This document shows, in pieces, positions 18,703 through 27,105 of a stretch of 64,000 nucleotides of DNA (positions are counted from its first letter, which is position 1; each line of letters starts with the position of its first letter). Where the stretch lies: assembly GCA_020632665.1 (NCBI GenBank), contig JACKFC010000007.1:1-64000 (forward strand), read 5' to 3'. Position numbers and translations under genes: made by a program. The notes under the pieces are model-generated. The model was not told where the DNA came from. It worked only from the letters and a program-made list of their open reading frames with translations, and made no database searches. This stretch comes from Deltaproteobacteria bacterium. GTDB taxonomy: Bacteria; Myxococcota_A; UBA9042.

Positions 18703-19617
18703 TCAAGCCGCAGATCCGCCCTTCCCGGCATCCCCGGCCGCGCCCTTGGTCTCGCAGACGGCCTGCAGGACCAAGCGACCGAAGACCGTGGCGCGGTAGG
18801 CCGCCGTCGAGCGGACGTCGTCCAGCGGCCGCAGCGCGCTCTGCTGCGCCGTCGCGATCCGGGCCGCGAGGTCGGGCTCTTCGCCGCTGCAGCCGAGCAG
18901 CGCCTGCTCGATCGCCGCGACGCGACACGGCGTCGCAGCCATCGAGACCGCGACGATGCGCGCTTCGACGATCCGGCCCTCGGCCCAGCCGATGCGGGCG
19001 GCGATGCCGACCTTGGTGATCGCCTGCCAGGAGCGGGTGCCGACCTTGCGGCTCCACTGCGCGTGCGGGCCGAAGGGCTGCGGCGGCACCAGCACCGCGA
19101 CGATGAGCTCGTCCTGGCCGCGCACGGTCTGGCGGTAGCCCGTCCAATAGTCGTCGAGCGCGACCTCACGCACCCCACGCGCCGCGGACTGCAACCGGAC
19201 CCGCGCGCCCAGGGCCAGCAGCACCGGCGCGACGTCCGCGGCCGGCGAGGCGTTCTCGATATTGCCGGCGAGCGTGCCGCGGGCCTGGATCTGCGCCGCG
19301 CCGACCAGCCTCGCCATCGCGCAGAGCGCCGGATATTCGGCCTGCACGCGGGCGTCGCGCTGCAGCTGCAGGTAGGTGCAGAGCGCGCCGACCTCGAGCG
19401 TGCCGTCGGCGTGCCAGCGCAGCCCACCGAGGCTGCCCTGCAGACCCGAGAGGTCGAGGAAGCGACGGTGCTGCAGCCGACCGTGCTGCGCCTCGACCAG
19501 CAGGTCGGTGCCGCCGGCGAGCGGGCGCCAGGGGTCGCCGGCCTCGGCGAGCAACGCCAGCGCGGCGTCCAGATCGGTCGGTCGGCTGGCCTGGAGCTGC
19601 GAGATCATGCCGCTCAT
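18703..19617 (-). CDS. FAD-binding subunit of xanthine dehydrogenase-family Mo hydroxylase (CoxM/XdhB type)
   Basis: The start is ATG 19617, 6 bases after GGAGG and overlapping the stop of the 2Fe-2S subunit gene (ATGA). The 304-residue protein has the FAD-binding PCMH fold: 'RPLAGGTDLLVE' (pyrophosphate loop AGGTD), 'GTLAGNIENASPAAD' (second FAD loop, G-T-x-x-G-N-x-x-x-x-S-P-A-x-D), and the C-terminal CO_deh_flav_C domain ('WQAITKVGIAARI'). It passes electrons from the Mo/Fe-S subunits to an acceptor through FAD. The size fits the family (about 290 residues). Confidence 0.93.
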   Translation of the reverse strand: MSGMISQLQASRPTDLDAALALLAEAGDPWRPLAGGTDLLVEAQHGRLQHRRFLDLSGLQGSLGGLRWHADGTLEVGALCTYLQLQRDARVQAEYPALCAMARLVGAAQIQARGTLAGNIENASPAADVAPVLLALGARVRLQSAARGVREVALDDYWTGYRQTVRGQDELIVAVLVPPQPFGPHAQWSRKVGTRSWQAITKVGIAARIGWAEGRIVEARIVAVSMAATPCRVAAIEQALLGCSGEEPDLAARIATAQQSALRPLDDVRSTAAYRATVFGRLVLQAVCETKGAAGDAGKGGSAA

Positions 19618-20147
19618 GCCGCACCTCCTTCGCTGCCTTCTTGGGCGCAGCCGCCGGCCTTGCGCTGGCAACGGACGATGGCGTCCTCGACGCTGTCGAC
19701 GATGGCGCCGTAGCCGGTGCAGCGGCAGATATTGCCGGCGATGCCTTCACGGATGCCGCCCGGCGGCAGGCCCTTGTCGACCAGCCAGGCCGCAGTGACG
19801 ACCATGCCCGGCGTGCAGATGCCGCATTGCGCGCCGCCATGCTGCAGGAAGGCCTCCTGCACCGGGTGCAGCACGCCGTGCGATTCGAGGCCCTCGACGG
19901 TGCGGACCTCGCGACCCTCGCATTGCAGCGCCGCGACCAGGCACGAGCAGACCGGCTCGCCGTCGAGCAGCACGGTGCAGGCGCCGCACTCGCCCTCGCC
20001 GCAACCTTCTTTGGTGCCCTTGAGGCCGACGTCTTCGCGCAGCACGTCGAGCAGCCGACGCATCGGCGCGACGCGGACCGTCTTCTCTTCGCCGTTGATC
20101 CGCATCCGCACCGTCGTGCGTGGCCCGGGTAGGTGGTCGTGAGCCAT
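19614..20147 (-). CDS. 2Fe-2S subunit of xanthine dehydrogenase-family Mo hydroxylase (CoxS/XdhC-small type)
   Basis: A 177-residue protein with both expected clusters. The plant-type 2Fe-2S motif 'GCGEGECGACTVLLDG' plus a later 'VCSCLVAA' gives C-x4-C-x2-C-x(n)-C, and the second helical domain has 'CGICTPGM' and 'NICRCTGY', ligands of the second 2Fe-2S cluster. It relays electrons from the Mo centre to FAD. Start and stop both overlap neighbouring genes (TGATG with the large subunit, ATGA with the FAD subunit), so the three subunits are probably translated in stoichiometric amounts. Confidence 0.95.
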   Translation of the reverse strand: MAHDHLPGPRTTVRMRINGEEKTVRVAPMRRLLDVLREDVGLKGTKEGCGEGECGACTVLLDGEPVCSCLVAALQCEGREVRTVEGLESHGVLHPVQEAFLQHGGAQCGICTPGMVVTAAWLVDKGLPPGGIREGIAGNICRCTGYGAIVDSVEDAIVRCQRKAGGCAQEGSEGGAA

Positions 20148-22594
20148 CAGCGTGCCTCCTCGGCCGCGAGCTGGGCGGCGACGATGCGCTCCGGCGAGGC
20201 CGGCAGCGCGCAGAGATCGATCCCGGTGGCGTGGGCGATGGCGTTGAGCAACGCCGGCGCCGGGCCGTCCATCGGCAGCTCGCCGATGCCCTTGGCGCCC
20301 CACGGCCCGTAGGCGTAGGGGCTCTCCTGGAAGCGCACCTGGATCGGCGGGACGTCGGCCGCGGTCGGCACGACGTAGTTGGTCATATTGCCGTTGGTCA
20401 GGTGGCCGTCCTTCCAGACGCAATCCTCGAGCAGCGCCCAGCCGATCGCCTGGACCACGCCGCCCTCGATCTGGCCGTGCGCGAGCAGCGGGTTCAGCAC
20501 CCGGCCGATCTCCTGGCTGGCGAGGAAGTCGAGGACCTTCACCTCGCCGGTCAGCCCGTCGACCTCGACTTCGGCGAGGTAATTCGCCCAGGCGTAGGTG
20601 CCGTAGGCGACGCCCTTGTAGACCGTGTCGTCCCAGGCCCCGCCGGGTGGCCGCTCGTACTGCGCCCAGCCCTCGGCGATCTCGGCGTCGCCGCTCGCCG
20701 CCGCGGCCGCCAACGCCCGACGCAGCGCCTCGGGGCGGTAGCTCCAGCCGCGGCCCTGCACCATCGCGCTCGGCCGCTCGCCGACGACGACGTCCTCGCC
20801 GAGCGCCTCGCCCTCGGGGCGGGCGTCGGCCTCACCGAGCAGACCGGCGCGCTCGAGCCGGCCGAGCAGGTCTTCCGAGGCGCGGGCGACGAGGTGACCG
20901 ACCACCATCGAGGTCCGCGAGGCCACGGTCGGGCCGGAATTCGGCACCTGATCGGTGTCGGGCCGGGCGACGGCGACGTCGGCCAGCTGCAGGCCCATCG
21001 TGTCGGCGGCGATCTGCGAGAAGACCGCGATGCTGCCCTGACCGATCTCGGTCTGCGCGGTGCAGATCTCCAACTGCCCCTCGGCCGTGGCCCGCACCTT
21101 CACCTTCGAGGCGAGGTAATCCTCACCCGAGCCGGTGAACCCGGCGCCGTGCATGAAGGTCGCCAGCCCGACGCCGCGGCGCCGCGCGACACCGCTGACC
21201 TGCGCCTCGTGGTTGAACGCCTCGGCCCGGGCGCGCCGGCCCCGCCAGTCGAAGGCGTCGAGCGCCTCGTCGAGCCACGCCTCCAAGGCGATCGGCTCCT
21301 CGATGGTCTGGCTCACCGCCAGCGTGCCGCCGCGGACGACCAGGTTGCGGCGCCGCAGCTCCGCCGGATCGAGGCCGAGCTCGGTGGCGACGCGGTCCAT
21401 GTGCCGCTCGAAGGCGAAGACCGTCTGCGGCGCGCCGAAGCCGCGGAAGGCGCCGTGCGGCGGCGTGTTGGTGTGCACCGCCTGGGCCGTGATGCGGACG
21501 TGCGGCACCTCGTAGGGACCGACCGCGTGGATCACGCCGCGCGAGAGCACCACCGGCGTCAGCGTCACGTAGGCGCCGCCGTCCATCCGGCAGTCGATCT
21601 GCACGCAGCGCAGCCGGCCATCGGCGTCGTGGCCGGTGACGATCCGGCTCTGGCTCGGGTGTCGCTTGGTCGTCGCGACCATATCCTCGGCGCGGTCGTA
21701 GATCATCTTCACCGGCCGCCGCGTCTTCAGCGCCAGCAGCCCGGCGTGGCCGGCCAGGATCGAGGGGTAGTCCTCCTTGCCGCCGAAGCCGCCACCCGCC
21801 AGCGTCGCCGCGACCCGCACGCCGTCCTCGGGCAGCGCGAAGAGCGAACACAGCGCCTTGTGGACGTAGTAGGGGCATTGCAGCGAGCCCTCGACCTCGA
21901 CCCGGAACGGCTTGCTCGGCCAGGTCGGCACGCTCGGCCGCTCGGGGCTCGGCAGATCGTCGGGATCGCAGACGACGCGGGCGATCATCCCGTTCGGCTC
22001 GATATAGCACTGCTCCTGCGCCTGGGTCTCGTAGACGCCCTCGACCCGCACGGCGCAGGCGGCCAGCTCGGCGGCGAACGCATCGGCGTCCTCGCCGGCG
22101 TCGCGGCGGACGGTGATCGTCTTGAAGACCGCGTCCTCGCCGGCGGTGCGGAAGTCCAGCCGCGCCGGCAACGCCTCGACCACGACCTCGACCCGCTCCG
22201 CCGCGGCGCGCACCACCTCCAGGCTCGGGTGGGCGATCAGCGCCACCGGCTCGTGCATATGCTCGAAGGCGTCGCGGACCAAGAAGGGCTGGTCGCGCTC
22301 GATCAGCGCGACCAGGTTCGGGTCGACGCCGTCCTTGGCCGAGCGGCGCGGGATATCCTGCGCGGTGACCACGGCGAACTCGGACCAATCGGCGCCGAGG
22401 TCGGAGAGGTCGCCGAAGCGCAGGCCGGTGACCCGGCCCCGGGCGATGGGGGTGCGGATGGTCGCGCCGTGCAAGCCCTCGAAGGGCAAATCGTCGACGT
22501 AGGGCGCGGTGCCGCGGACCTTGGCGTCGGCGTCCGGGCGAGGCCGGCTGTGGCCGACGTGGGCGCGTGCAGCGACGGGACGTGCGATGTTCAT
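20147..22594 (-). CDS. Molybdenum-cofactor large subunit of xanthine dehydrogenase-family hydroxylase (CoxL/XdhA type)
   Basis: An 815-residue protein with the aldehyde oxidase/xanthine dehydrogenase a/b hammerhead domain at the N-terminus ('DADAKVRGTAPYVDDLP') and the Mo-binding domain. Visible signatures are 'GGGFGGKED', 'GAFRGFGAPQ' and, near the C-terminus, 'GPWGAKGIGELP', with the catalytic Glu of the family. The Arg in AFRGFG is as in xanthine dehydrogenases and differs from the AYRCSFR loop of aerobic CO dehydrogenase, so CO is unlikely to be the substrate. The substrate could be a purine, N-heterocycle or aldehyde. First gene of the operon large-2Fe2S-FAD-XdhC; the intergenic region to the divergent gene at 22792 should hold the promoter. 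Confidence 0.93.
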   Translation of the reverse strand: MNIARPVAARAHVGHSRPRPDADAKVRGTAPYVDDLPFEGLHGATIRTPIARGRVTGLRFGDLSDLGADWSEFAVVTAQDIPRRSAKDGVDPNLVALIERDQPFLVRDAFEHMHEPVALIAHPSLEVVRAAAERVEVVVEALPARLDFRTAGEDAVFKTITVRRDAGEDADAFAAELAACAVRVEGVYETQAQEQCYIEPNGMIARVVCDPDDLPSPERPSVPTWPSKPFRVEVEGSLQCPYYVHKALCSLFALPEDGVRVAATLAGGGFGGKEDYPSILAGHAGLLALKTRRPVKMIYDRAEDMVATTKRHPSQSRIVTGHDADGRLRCVQIDCRMDGGAYVTLTPVVLSRGVIHAVGPYEVPHVRITAQAVHTNTPPHGAFRGFGAPQTVFAFERHMDRVATELGLDPAELRRRNLVVRGGTLAVSQTIEEPIALEAWLDEALDAFDWRGRRARAEAFNHEAQVSGVARRRGVGLATFMHGAGFTGSGEDYLASKVKVRATAEGQLEICTAQTEIGQGSIAVFSQIAADTMGLQLADVAVARPDTDQVPNSGPTVASRTSMVVGHLVARASEDLLGRLERAGLLGEADARPEGEALGEDVVVGERPSAMVQGRGWSYRPEALRRALAAAAASGDAEIAEGWAQYERPPGGAWDDTVYKGVAYGTYAWANYLAEVEVDGLTGEVKVLDFLASQEIGRVLNPLLAHGQIEGGVVQAIGWALLEDCVWKDGHLTNGNMTNYVVPTAADVPPIQVRFQESPYAYGPWGAKGIGELPMDGPAPALLNAIAHATGIDLCALPASPERIVAAQLAAEEAR

Positions 22595-22727
22595 GCGGTG
22601 CTCCTGCAGCGATCTCGACGGCGAGGGTGCAACGCCGGCAAGCAGGAGGCAACGTCCTGTCGGTCAGGCTGTGTCAGAGCAACGAAAAACGGGCGCGCTG
22701 TGGCTCGATTCCGGATCGGCCGTCGTA

Positions 22728-22754
22728 GTAGCGGGCGGGCGCGCGACCCGCTAC
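22728..22754. promoter_or_regulatory. Inverted repeat in the 197-bp divergent intergenic region
   Basis: An 8-bp perfect inverted repeat (GTAGCGGG ... CCCGCTAC, 11-base spacer) lies about 40 bp upstream of the start of 22792-23370 and about 135 bp upstream of the Mo hydroxylase operon. It could be an operator or a 5' UTR hairpin; no clear -10/-35 boxes were seen in the region 22595-22791. Confidence 0.35.
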
Positions 22755-22791
22755 GCTCCGGCCTGACGCGTCGATCGCGGAGGAGGGTGGC

Positions 22792-23370
22792 ATGAAGCAG
22801 GTGTTGCGGCGTTGGTTCATGAGCGTGGGGACCGTCGTCGGCGCGTTGGTCGCGACGGCAATGGCACCGTCCGAGGCGCAGGCCAAGCTGATCTACGGTG
22901 TCCACCTGGGCGCCAACTCACCGGCGATGGACGACGGCAAGCGTTGGCCGGAATTCGGCGGCGGCTTCCAGCTCCGCGGCGGCCTGGAGCTGCCGATCCC
23001 CTTCTTCGAGTCGGAGATCGAGATCTTGGTCGGCGGCCAGGTCTTCCGCGGCGACGCGACCACCGACCGCATGCCGCTGCTGGTCGACGGTCGCTTCGGT
23101 CTGCGCGGCGGCGTGAACTGGGCGGTCTTCCCGCAGGCCTACGTCCACGTCGGCTATGGCCGCGCGTTCGGCTACAAATACGGCGCCCCGCACGGCATCG
23201 TCGCCGATATCGGCGCGGCCTTCGACGTGACAGCGCTGCCCTACGTCCGGATCGGCATCTTCGGCCAGTACAACCACATGATGTTCGCCGACTCGATCAA
23301 GGTCACCGGTGGCGACCTCGACCTGCAGTGGTTCAGCTTCGGCATCTCGGGCTGCTTCGTCGACGACTGA
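22792..23370 (+). CDS. Exported protein, probably small outer-membrane beta-barrel
   Basis: Start ATG 22792 follows GGAGGAGGGTGGC. The 192-residue product has a signal peptide ending 'PSEAQA', then alternating-hydrophobic strands with many Gly and aromatic residues ('FQLRGGLELPIPFFESEIE', 'FGLRGGVNWAVFPQAYVHV', 'LPYVRIGIFGQYNHMMF') and a last strand 'LQWFSFGISGCFV'. This fits a small outer-membrane beta-barrel of about eight strands. No family is recognised. It is divergent from the Mo hydroxylase operon. Confidence 0.8.
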   Translation: MKQVLRRWFMSVGTVVGALVATAMAPSEAQAKLIYGVHLGANSPAMDDGKRWPEFGGGFQLRGGLELPIPFFESEIEILVGGQVFRGDATTDRMPLLVDGRFGLRGGVNWAVFPQAYVHVGYGRAFGYKYGAPHGIVADIGAAFDVTALPYVRIGIFGQYNHMMFADSIKVTGGDLDLQWFSFGISGCFVDD

Positions 23371-23391
23371 GTCGAAGCACCCACCGGCCGC

Positions 23392-23577
23392 TCAGCCTTC
23401 GAATTCGGTCGGCAGCGGCGCGGGCGCGTTGCGCCGGTCGAGCCAAGCGAAGAACGCGGCGACGCCGAGCCCCAACCCCAGCACCGTCCCGGCGAGGATG
23501 AACCAGCCGCCGTCGGAGGACGCGATGACCACCCCGAGCGTTACATCGATCGAGCGGCCGGACCCCGGCCTGCTCAA
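23392..23577 (-). CDS. Possible small single-span membrane protein
   Basis: A 61-residue frame (TTG 23577) or 46-residue frame (GTG 23532) with one clear transmembrane helix ('WFILAGTVLGLGLGVAAFFAW') followed by positive residues 'LDRRNA' and an acidic tail. The hydrophobic helix and charged flanks look like a real small membrane protein rather than a chance frame. It fills the 154-bp gap between two plus-strand genes and overlaps the start of the PH-domain gene, antisense, by 8-53 bp. Neither start has a convincing ribosome binding site. Confidence 0.4.
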   Translation of the reverse strand: MSRPGSGRSIDVTLGVVIASSDGGWFILAGTVLGLGLGVAAFFAWLDRRNAPAPLPTEFEG

Positions 23578-24049
23578 GCTCTATCTCTTGCGCTCGCTGC
23601 TCTCGGGGCCGGCGATCTTCCTGGTCCTGCCGCTGCTCTACTTCCGCTACGTCTCGTTGCGCTACCGCATCGACGAAGACGGCGTCTCGATGAAGTGGGG
23701 CATCCTCTTCCGCCGTGAGATCGACCTCGCCTACGACCGCATCCAGGACCTGCACCTCTCGGCCGGCTTCATCGAGCGCTGGATGGGCCTGGGCTCGGTG
23801 GCGGTGCAGACCGCATCGGGCAACGCTGGCGCCGAGATGACGCTCGAGGGGCTGCGCGACCCCGAGGCGGTGCGCGACTTCCTCTATGCCCGGATGCGCG
23901 GCGCCCAGGCACCGCTGGCGAGCGCGCCTGCCGCCGGTGCTGCCACCGCAAACCCGGCCGAGTCGGCAGAGGCGGAGCGCCTGCTGCTGCAGATGGCCGA
24001 CGACCTCCGGGCGGTCCGCGCGTCGCTGCAGGCTGGAGGTCCGCGATGA
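23525..24049 (+). CDS. Bacterial PH-domain (bPH2) membrane protein
   Basis: Start ATG 23525 is preceded by GGAGGACGCG. The 174-residue product has one or two N-terminal membrane helices ('LLSGPAIFLVLPLLYFRY') followed by a bPH2 domain: 'RYRIDEDGVSMKWGILFRRE', then 'DLAYDRIQDLHLSAGFIERW' and 'LGSVAVQTASG', the conserved order of the family (similar to YdbS/YdbT). The C-terminus is a short Ala-rich coiled-coil-like helix. Function of this family is uncertain; a membrane stress or assembly role is likely. The stop overlaps the start of the next gene, which encodes a second bPH2 domain. Confidence 0.85.
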   Translation: MTTPSVTSIERPDPGLLKLYLLRSLLSGPAIFLVLPLLYFRYVSLRYRIDEDGVSMKWGILFRREIDLAYDRIQDLHLSAGFIERWMGLGSVAVQTASGNAGAEMTLEGLRDPEAVRDFLYARMRGAQAPLASAPAAGAATANPAESAEAERLLLQMADDLRAVRASLQAGGPR

Positions 24050-25875
24050 GCGCGCTGCAGAACCTGCTCCGTCGCTGGCTCAAGCTGCCTGGCGACCCGA
24101 CCCCACCGGCGGGCAGCCCCGGCAGCCTGCGCGTGCTGCACGCCTCGGACAGCTTCGTTCGCTATCGCCAGCTCGGCTGGCTGCTCGGCCACGCCGGCTT
24201 CTTCCTCTTCGTCCTCGCCGCGCCGGGGATCGCCTTGGTCGTCGCCGCGCTCGGTGCCGCCGGCAAGGGCGAGATGCCCGGCTGGGTCGCCGCGATCTTG
24301 CTCGCTCTGCTCGGCGCTTTCCTGTTGGCGTGGGGGACGATGGCGGCGATCTCCTTCGTCGGCATCGAGCTCGACCGGCAGTTTCGCACCTATATGCTCA
24401 CCGACCGGACGCTGCGGATCCGCGAGGGCCTCTGGATCGTCCGCGAGATCACGCTCTCCTACGCCAACGTGCAGAACGTCAGCGTCAGCCAGGGTCCGAT
24501 CGAGCGGCTCTTCGGCATCTCCAGCCTGCGCGTCGAGACCGCCGGTGGTGGCGGCGGCGCGGCGGCACAAGGAGGCCACGGCGCCTTCTCCGGTCACGCC
24601 GCCGTGCTGCGCGGCCTCGACGACGCCGAGACCCTGCGCGACGAGCTCGTCGGCGTCGTCCGCCGGGCCCGTGGCGAGGCGCAGGCCGCGCAGGTCGCTC
24701 CGGCGCGCGCAGCACCCGCAGGCGGTGCGTCGGCCGCCCTGCCGATCGACGCGCTGCGGGCCGCCGCGGCCGAGGCGCGCCGGCTGCGCGAGGCCCTCTC
24801 GGCCGTGCTCCTCGCGGCGCTGGTCGGGCTGCTCGCGCTGCTGCCGGCGCCGGTCGTCGCGGCGCCGCATCGCGCCCTCTTCGTCGGCAATAGCTACACC
24901 TACTTCAACGCGCCGGGCAGCTTCCCCGAGCGCTACCGCGCGCTGCAGCAGGCCGTCGGCTACAGCCCGGTCGCGATCGACAGCGCGACCAAGGGCGGCT
25001 GGACCTTCGCCAAGCACCTGACCGACGCCGGGACCGAGGGTGAGGCGCTGCAGAAGGCGCTGCAGGAGAGCTGGGATCGCGTCTTCTTCCAAGGCCAGAG
25101 CCAGATCCCGGGCTTTTTCGGCGTGGCGAACGGGCCCTACCCGGCCGAAGAGAAGGCCTTCGTCGCGCTCGCCGGCCTCGCCGCGAAGCAATCGCTGGGC
25201 CTGTTGTTGTTGCGCACCTGGGGCCGGCGCGACGGCGACGTCCGCAACCCCGGCCTCTTCGGCAGCTACACGGATATGCAGGACCGGCTCGACGCCGGCA
25301 CCGACGCGCTCGCCGCCGCCGCCGTCGCCGCCGGGTTCAGCGTCGAGGTCGTGCCGGTCGGTGGCGCCTTTCGCCAGATCTACGCCGCCGGAGCCGACGC
25401 TGGCAGCCTGTTCTGGGCGCTCTACAACGCCGACGGCTCGCATCCCTCACCGCTCGGCAGCCACCTGATGGCGCTCTGCGCAGTGGCCAAGGTCGAGGGC
25501 GTCGACCCGCGCAGCCTGCCGGCACCGGCGGACCTCGACCCGAAGCAGGTCGCGGCCCTCGCCGATGCGGCCAACGCCGCTTGCCGCGACGCCGCGCAGC
25601 CGCCGGCCGACGCCGGAAGCAGCGACACCGCCGAGCAGCCCGACGCCGGCGCGATGGACGCCGACACGGCCGGCGCGGACCTCGAGACCGGCGGTGCCCC
25701 GGGCGGCGGAGAGGACACCGCGGCCGACGGCGACACCGGCAAGACGAAGACCGCAAAGGAAGACGGCTGCAGCGCGTCGCCCCGGCGCAGTGGGACGCCG
25801 ACCACGCCGCTGGCCTGGGCGCTCCTGCTCGCGCTCGCCGCCACGATCGCCATCGGTCGACGCGCGCGGGGCTGA
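24046..25875 (+). CDS. Fusion of a bPH2 membrane protein to an SGNH-type hydrolase with a MYXO-CTERM-like tail
   Basis: One uninterrupted frame of 609 residues. Residues 1-250 are a bPH2 protein: two membrane helices at about 45-110, then 'TYMLTDRTLRIREGLW' and 'TLSYANVQNVSVSQGPIERL', ending in an Ala/Arg helix like the end of the preceding gene. At about 254-275 comes a hydrophobic stretch resembling a signal peptide ('LLAALVGLLALLPAPVVAA'). Residues 276-500 resemble an SGNH hydrolase: block I 'FVGNSYTYFN' (S283) and the Asp/His pair in 'DGSHPS' (D463, H466). An acidic linker follows, then 'GCSAS', a hydrophobic helix and 'GRRARG', like a MYXO-CTERM signal. Topology is consistent with a cytoplasmic PH domain and external hydrolase. 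In relatives these are probably two genes, so the fusion deserves checking. Confidence 0.8.
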   Translation: MSALQNLLRRWLKLPGDPTPPAGSPGSLRVLHASDSFVRYRQLGWLLGHAGFFLFVLAAPGIALVVAALGAAGKGEMPGWVAAILLALLGAFLLAWGTMAAISFVGIELDRQFRTYMLTDRTLRIREGLWIVREITLSYANVQNVSVSQGPIERLFGISSLRVETAGGGGGAAAQGGHGAFSGHAAVLRGLDDAETLRDELVGVVRRARGEAQAAQVAPARAAPAGGASAALPIDALRAAAAEARRLREALSAVLLAALVGLLALLPAPVVAAPHRALFVGNSYTYFNAPGSFPERYRALQQAVGYSPVAIDSATKGGWTFAKHLTDAGTEGEALQKALQESWDRVFFQGQSQIPGFFGVANGPYPAEEKAFVALAGLAAKQSLGLLLLRTWGRRDGDVRNPGLFGSYTDMQDRLDAGTDALAAAAVAAGFSVEVVPVGGAFRQIYAAGADAGSLFWALYNADGSHPSPLGSHLMALCAVAKVEGVDPRSLPAPADLDPKQVAALADAANAACRDAAQPPADAGSSDTAEQPDAGAMDADTAGADLETGGAPGGGEDTAADGDTGKTKTAKEDGCSASPRRSGTPTTPLAWALLLALAATIAIGRRARG

Positions 25876-25884
25876 GGGCGTGGC

Positions 25885-26931
25885 CTAGGGCTGCTTGATC
25901 CAGGCGTCGTTCGACTTCGGGCTGCGCCAGGAATCGGGCACCAACGCGCCTTGCACGACGGCGAAGCGCATCTTGTATTCGCCCATCTTGCTGCCCGACT
26001 CCAGGCTCATATACGCCTCGCGGGTGAGGACCAGGCGCTTGTCGTCGCCGCGCCCCTGCCATTCGCAATGCGCCGGCAAGGGCTCGAAGCGGGGGCCGTA
26101 GAGGAAGCAGCGCGGCACCTCGGTGAGCAGGCCCTTGCCGATGACGTATTGGCCGTTGCTGGCGAAGAGCGTCTCGCCGCTGCCGGGGGTGATGGCGTAG
26201 GCGCCGGTGCCGGTCTGGTTCGAGGTGAAGAGGCGGTCGCCGTCGCGGAACATCGCCCAGTTGAAGCGCATGCCGTTCGGCATCACGACGTCGGCCATGT
26301 ACGGGCCCTGCACGACGAGCTTGCCTTGCTGCACCTTCGGCTCGGAGGCGGGCTTGCCCTTCGGGGTGCGGATCTCGGTGTAGGTCACGGCGCCGTCGGC
26401 GGCGATCGCGAGCGTCTTCTGGGCCCAGGCGTCCTGCCGCTTCCAGCTGCCGACCACGGCGGCGCGGACCTTCTCGGCGGTCGCCCTATCGGCCTCGGCG
26501 GCGCCGGCGGCGTGGCTGTGCCAGGGCACGTAGACGCTGGCGAGCATCGGCAGGAAGACGCGGTCGGAGAAGGATTTGCGGCCGATGTGGATGCCGCAGC
26601 TGCCGATCGCGTTCAGGGCGTTGTCGGCCGTCTCCATGCAGCCGAGGACGGCTTCGGGCTGCGTCTTGCAGACCTCGTCCCAGCGCTTGGTCTGCTTGCG
26701 CAGGCGGTCGAGGACCGGCTTGGTGTCGCGCACGCCCAGCTTCTTCGCGCCGGCCTCGGTATCGGCCGCGACCCGATCGAAGATCGCGGCGCAGCGCTTC
26801 TCCGCTGGCCACTTCGGCTGCGCGGCGCGCTTGCTCGCGGCGTGGGCGGTCGTGGCGACGAGCAGGACGCCGACGCAAAGGGTCAGCGCGGCGAGAGATG
26901 GGGTCGGCCTCTGCTTCGTTGATGGGCGCAT
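25885..26931 (-). CDS. Exported protein of unknown function
   Basis: A 348-residue protein with a signal peptide ending 'TTAHA'. The mature part has a helical N-terminal third with four or five cysteines ('KRCAAIFDRVAADTEAGAKK', 'EAVLGCMETADNALNAIGSC') and a beta-rich second half resembling a lipocalin- or copper-resistance-like domain ('VGSWKRQDAWAQKTLAIAA', 'LVVQGPYMADVVMPNGMRF'). I do not recognise the family. It is convergent with the fusion gene, with 9 bp between stops. The similar length and spacing of Cys suggest internal disulfides. Confidence 0.8.
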   Translation of the reverse strand: MRPSTKQRPTPSLAALTLCVGVLLVATTAHAASKRAAQPKWPAEKRCAAIFDRVAADTEAGAKKLGVRDTKPVLDRLRKQTKRWDEVCKTQPEAVLGCMETADNALNAIGSCGIHIGRKSFSDRVFLPMLASVYVPWHSHAAGAAEADRATAEKVRAAVVGSWKRQDAWAQKTLAIAADGAVTYTEIRTPKGKPASEPKVQQGKLVVQGPYMADVVMPNGMRFNWAMFRDGDRLFTSNQTGTGAYAITPGSGETLFASNGQYVIGKGLLTEVPRCFLYGPRFEPLPAHCEWQGRGDDKRLVLTREAYMSLESGSKMGEYKMRFAVVQGALVPDSWRSPKSNDAWIKQP

Positions 26932-27105
26932 GGGTCTCCTTCTGCGACCGCTTCGGGGCCGCTGCGAAGCAACGATAGCGCAGCGGCTTCGATTCGGGAT
27001 CTATCGCCGATCCGTCGCCTCTCGTCCTGCTCGCGCATCCCGGCTGCACAGCGCGCATCGGATGGGCAGCGCTGCGTGGGTGCGGCGCGCACGAGGGAGT
27101 CCTTC

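Noticed and set aside
20147..22594. Annotation of the Mo hydroxylase as aerobic CO dehydrogenase
   Set aside because: The active-site loop is AFRGFG, not AYRCSFR, so the CO dehydrogenase form I name is not supported.
20120..22795. An 891-codon open frame antisense to the Mo hydroxylase large subunit
   Set aside because: The opposite strand encodes a clear large subunit with all motifs; this frame has no recognisable domain.
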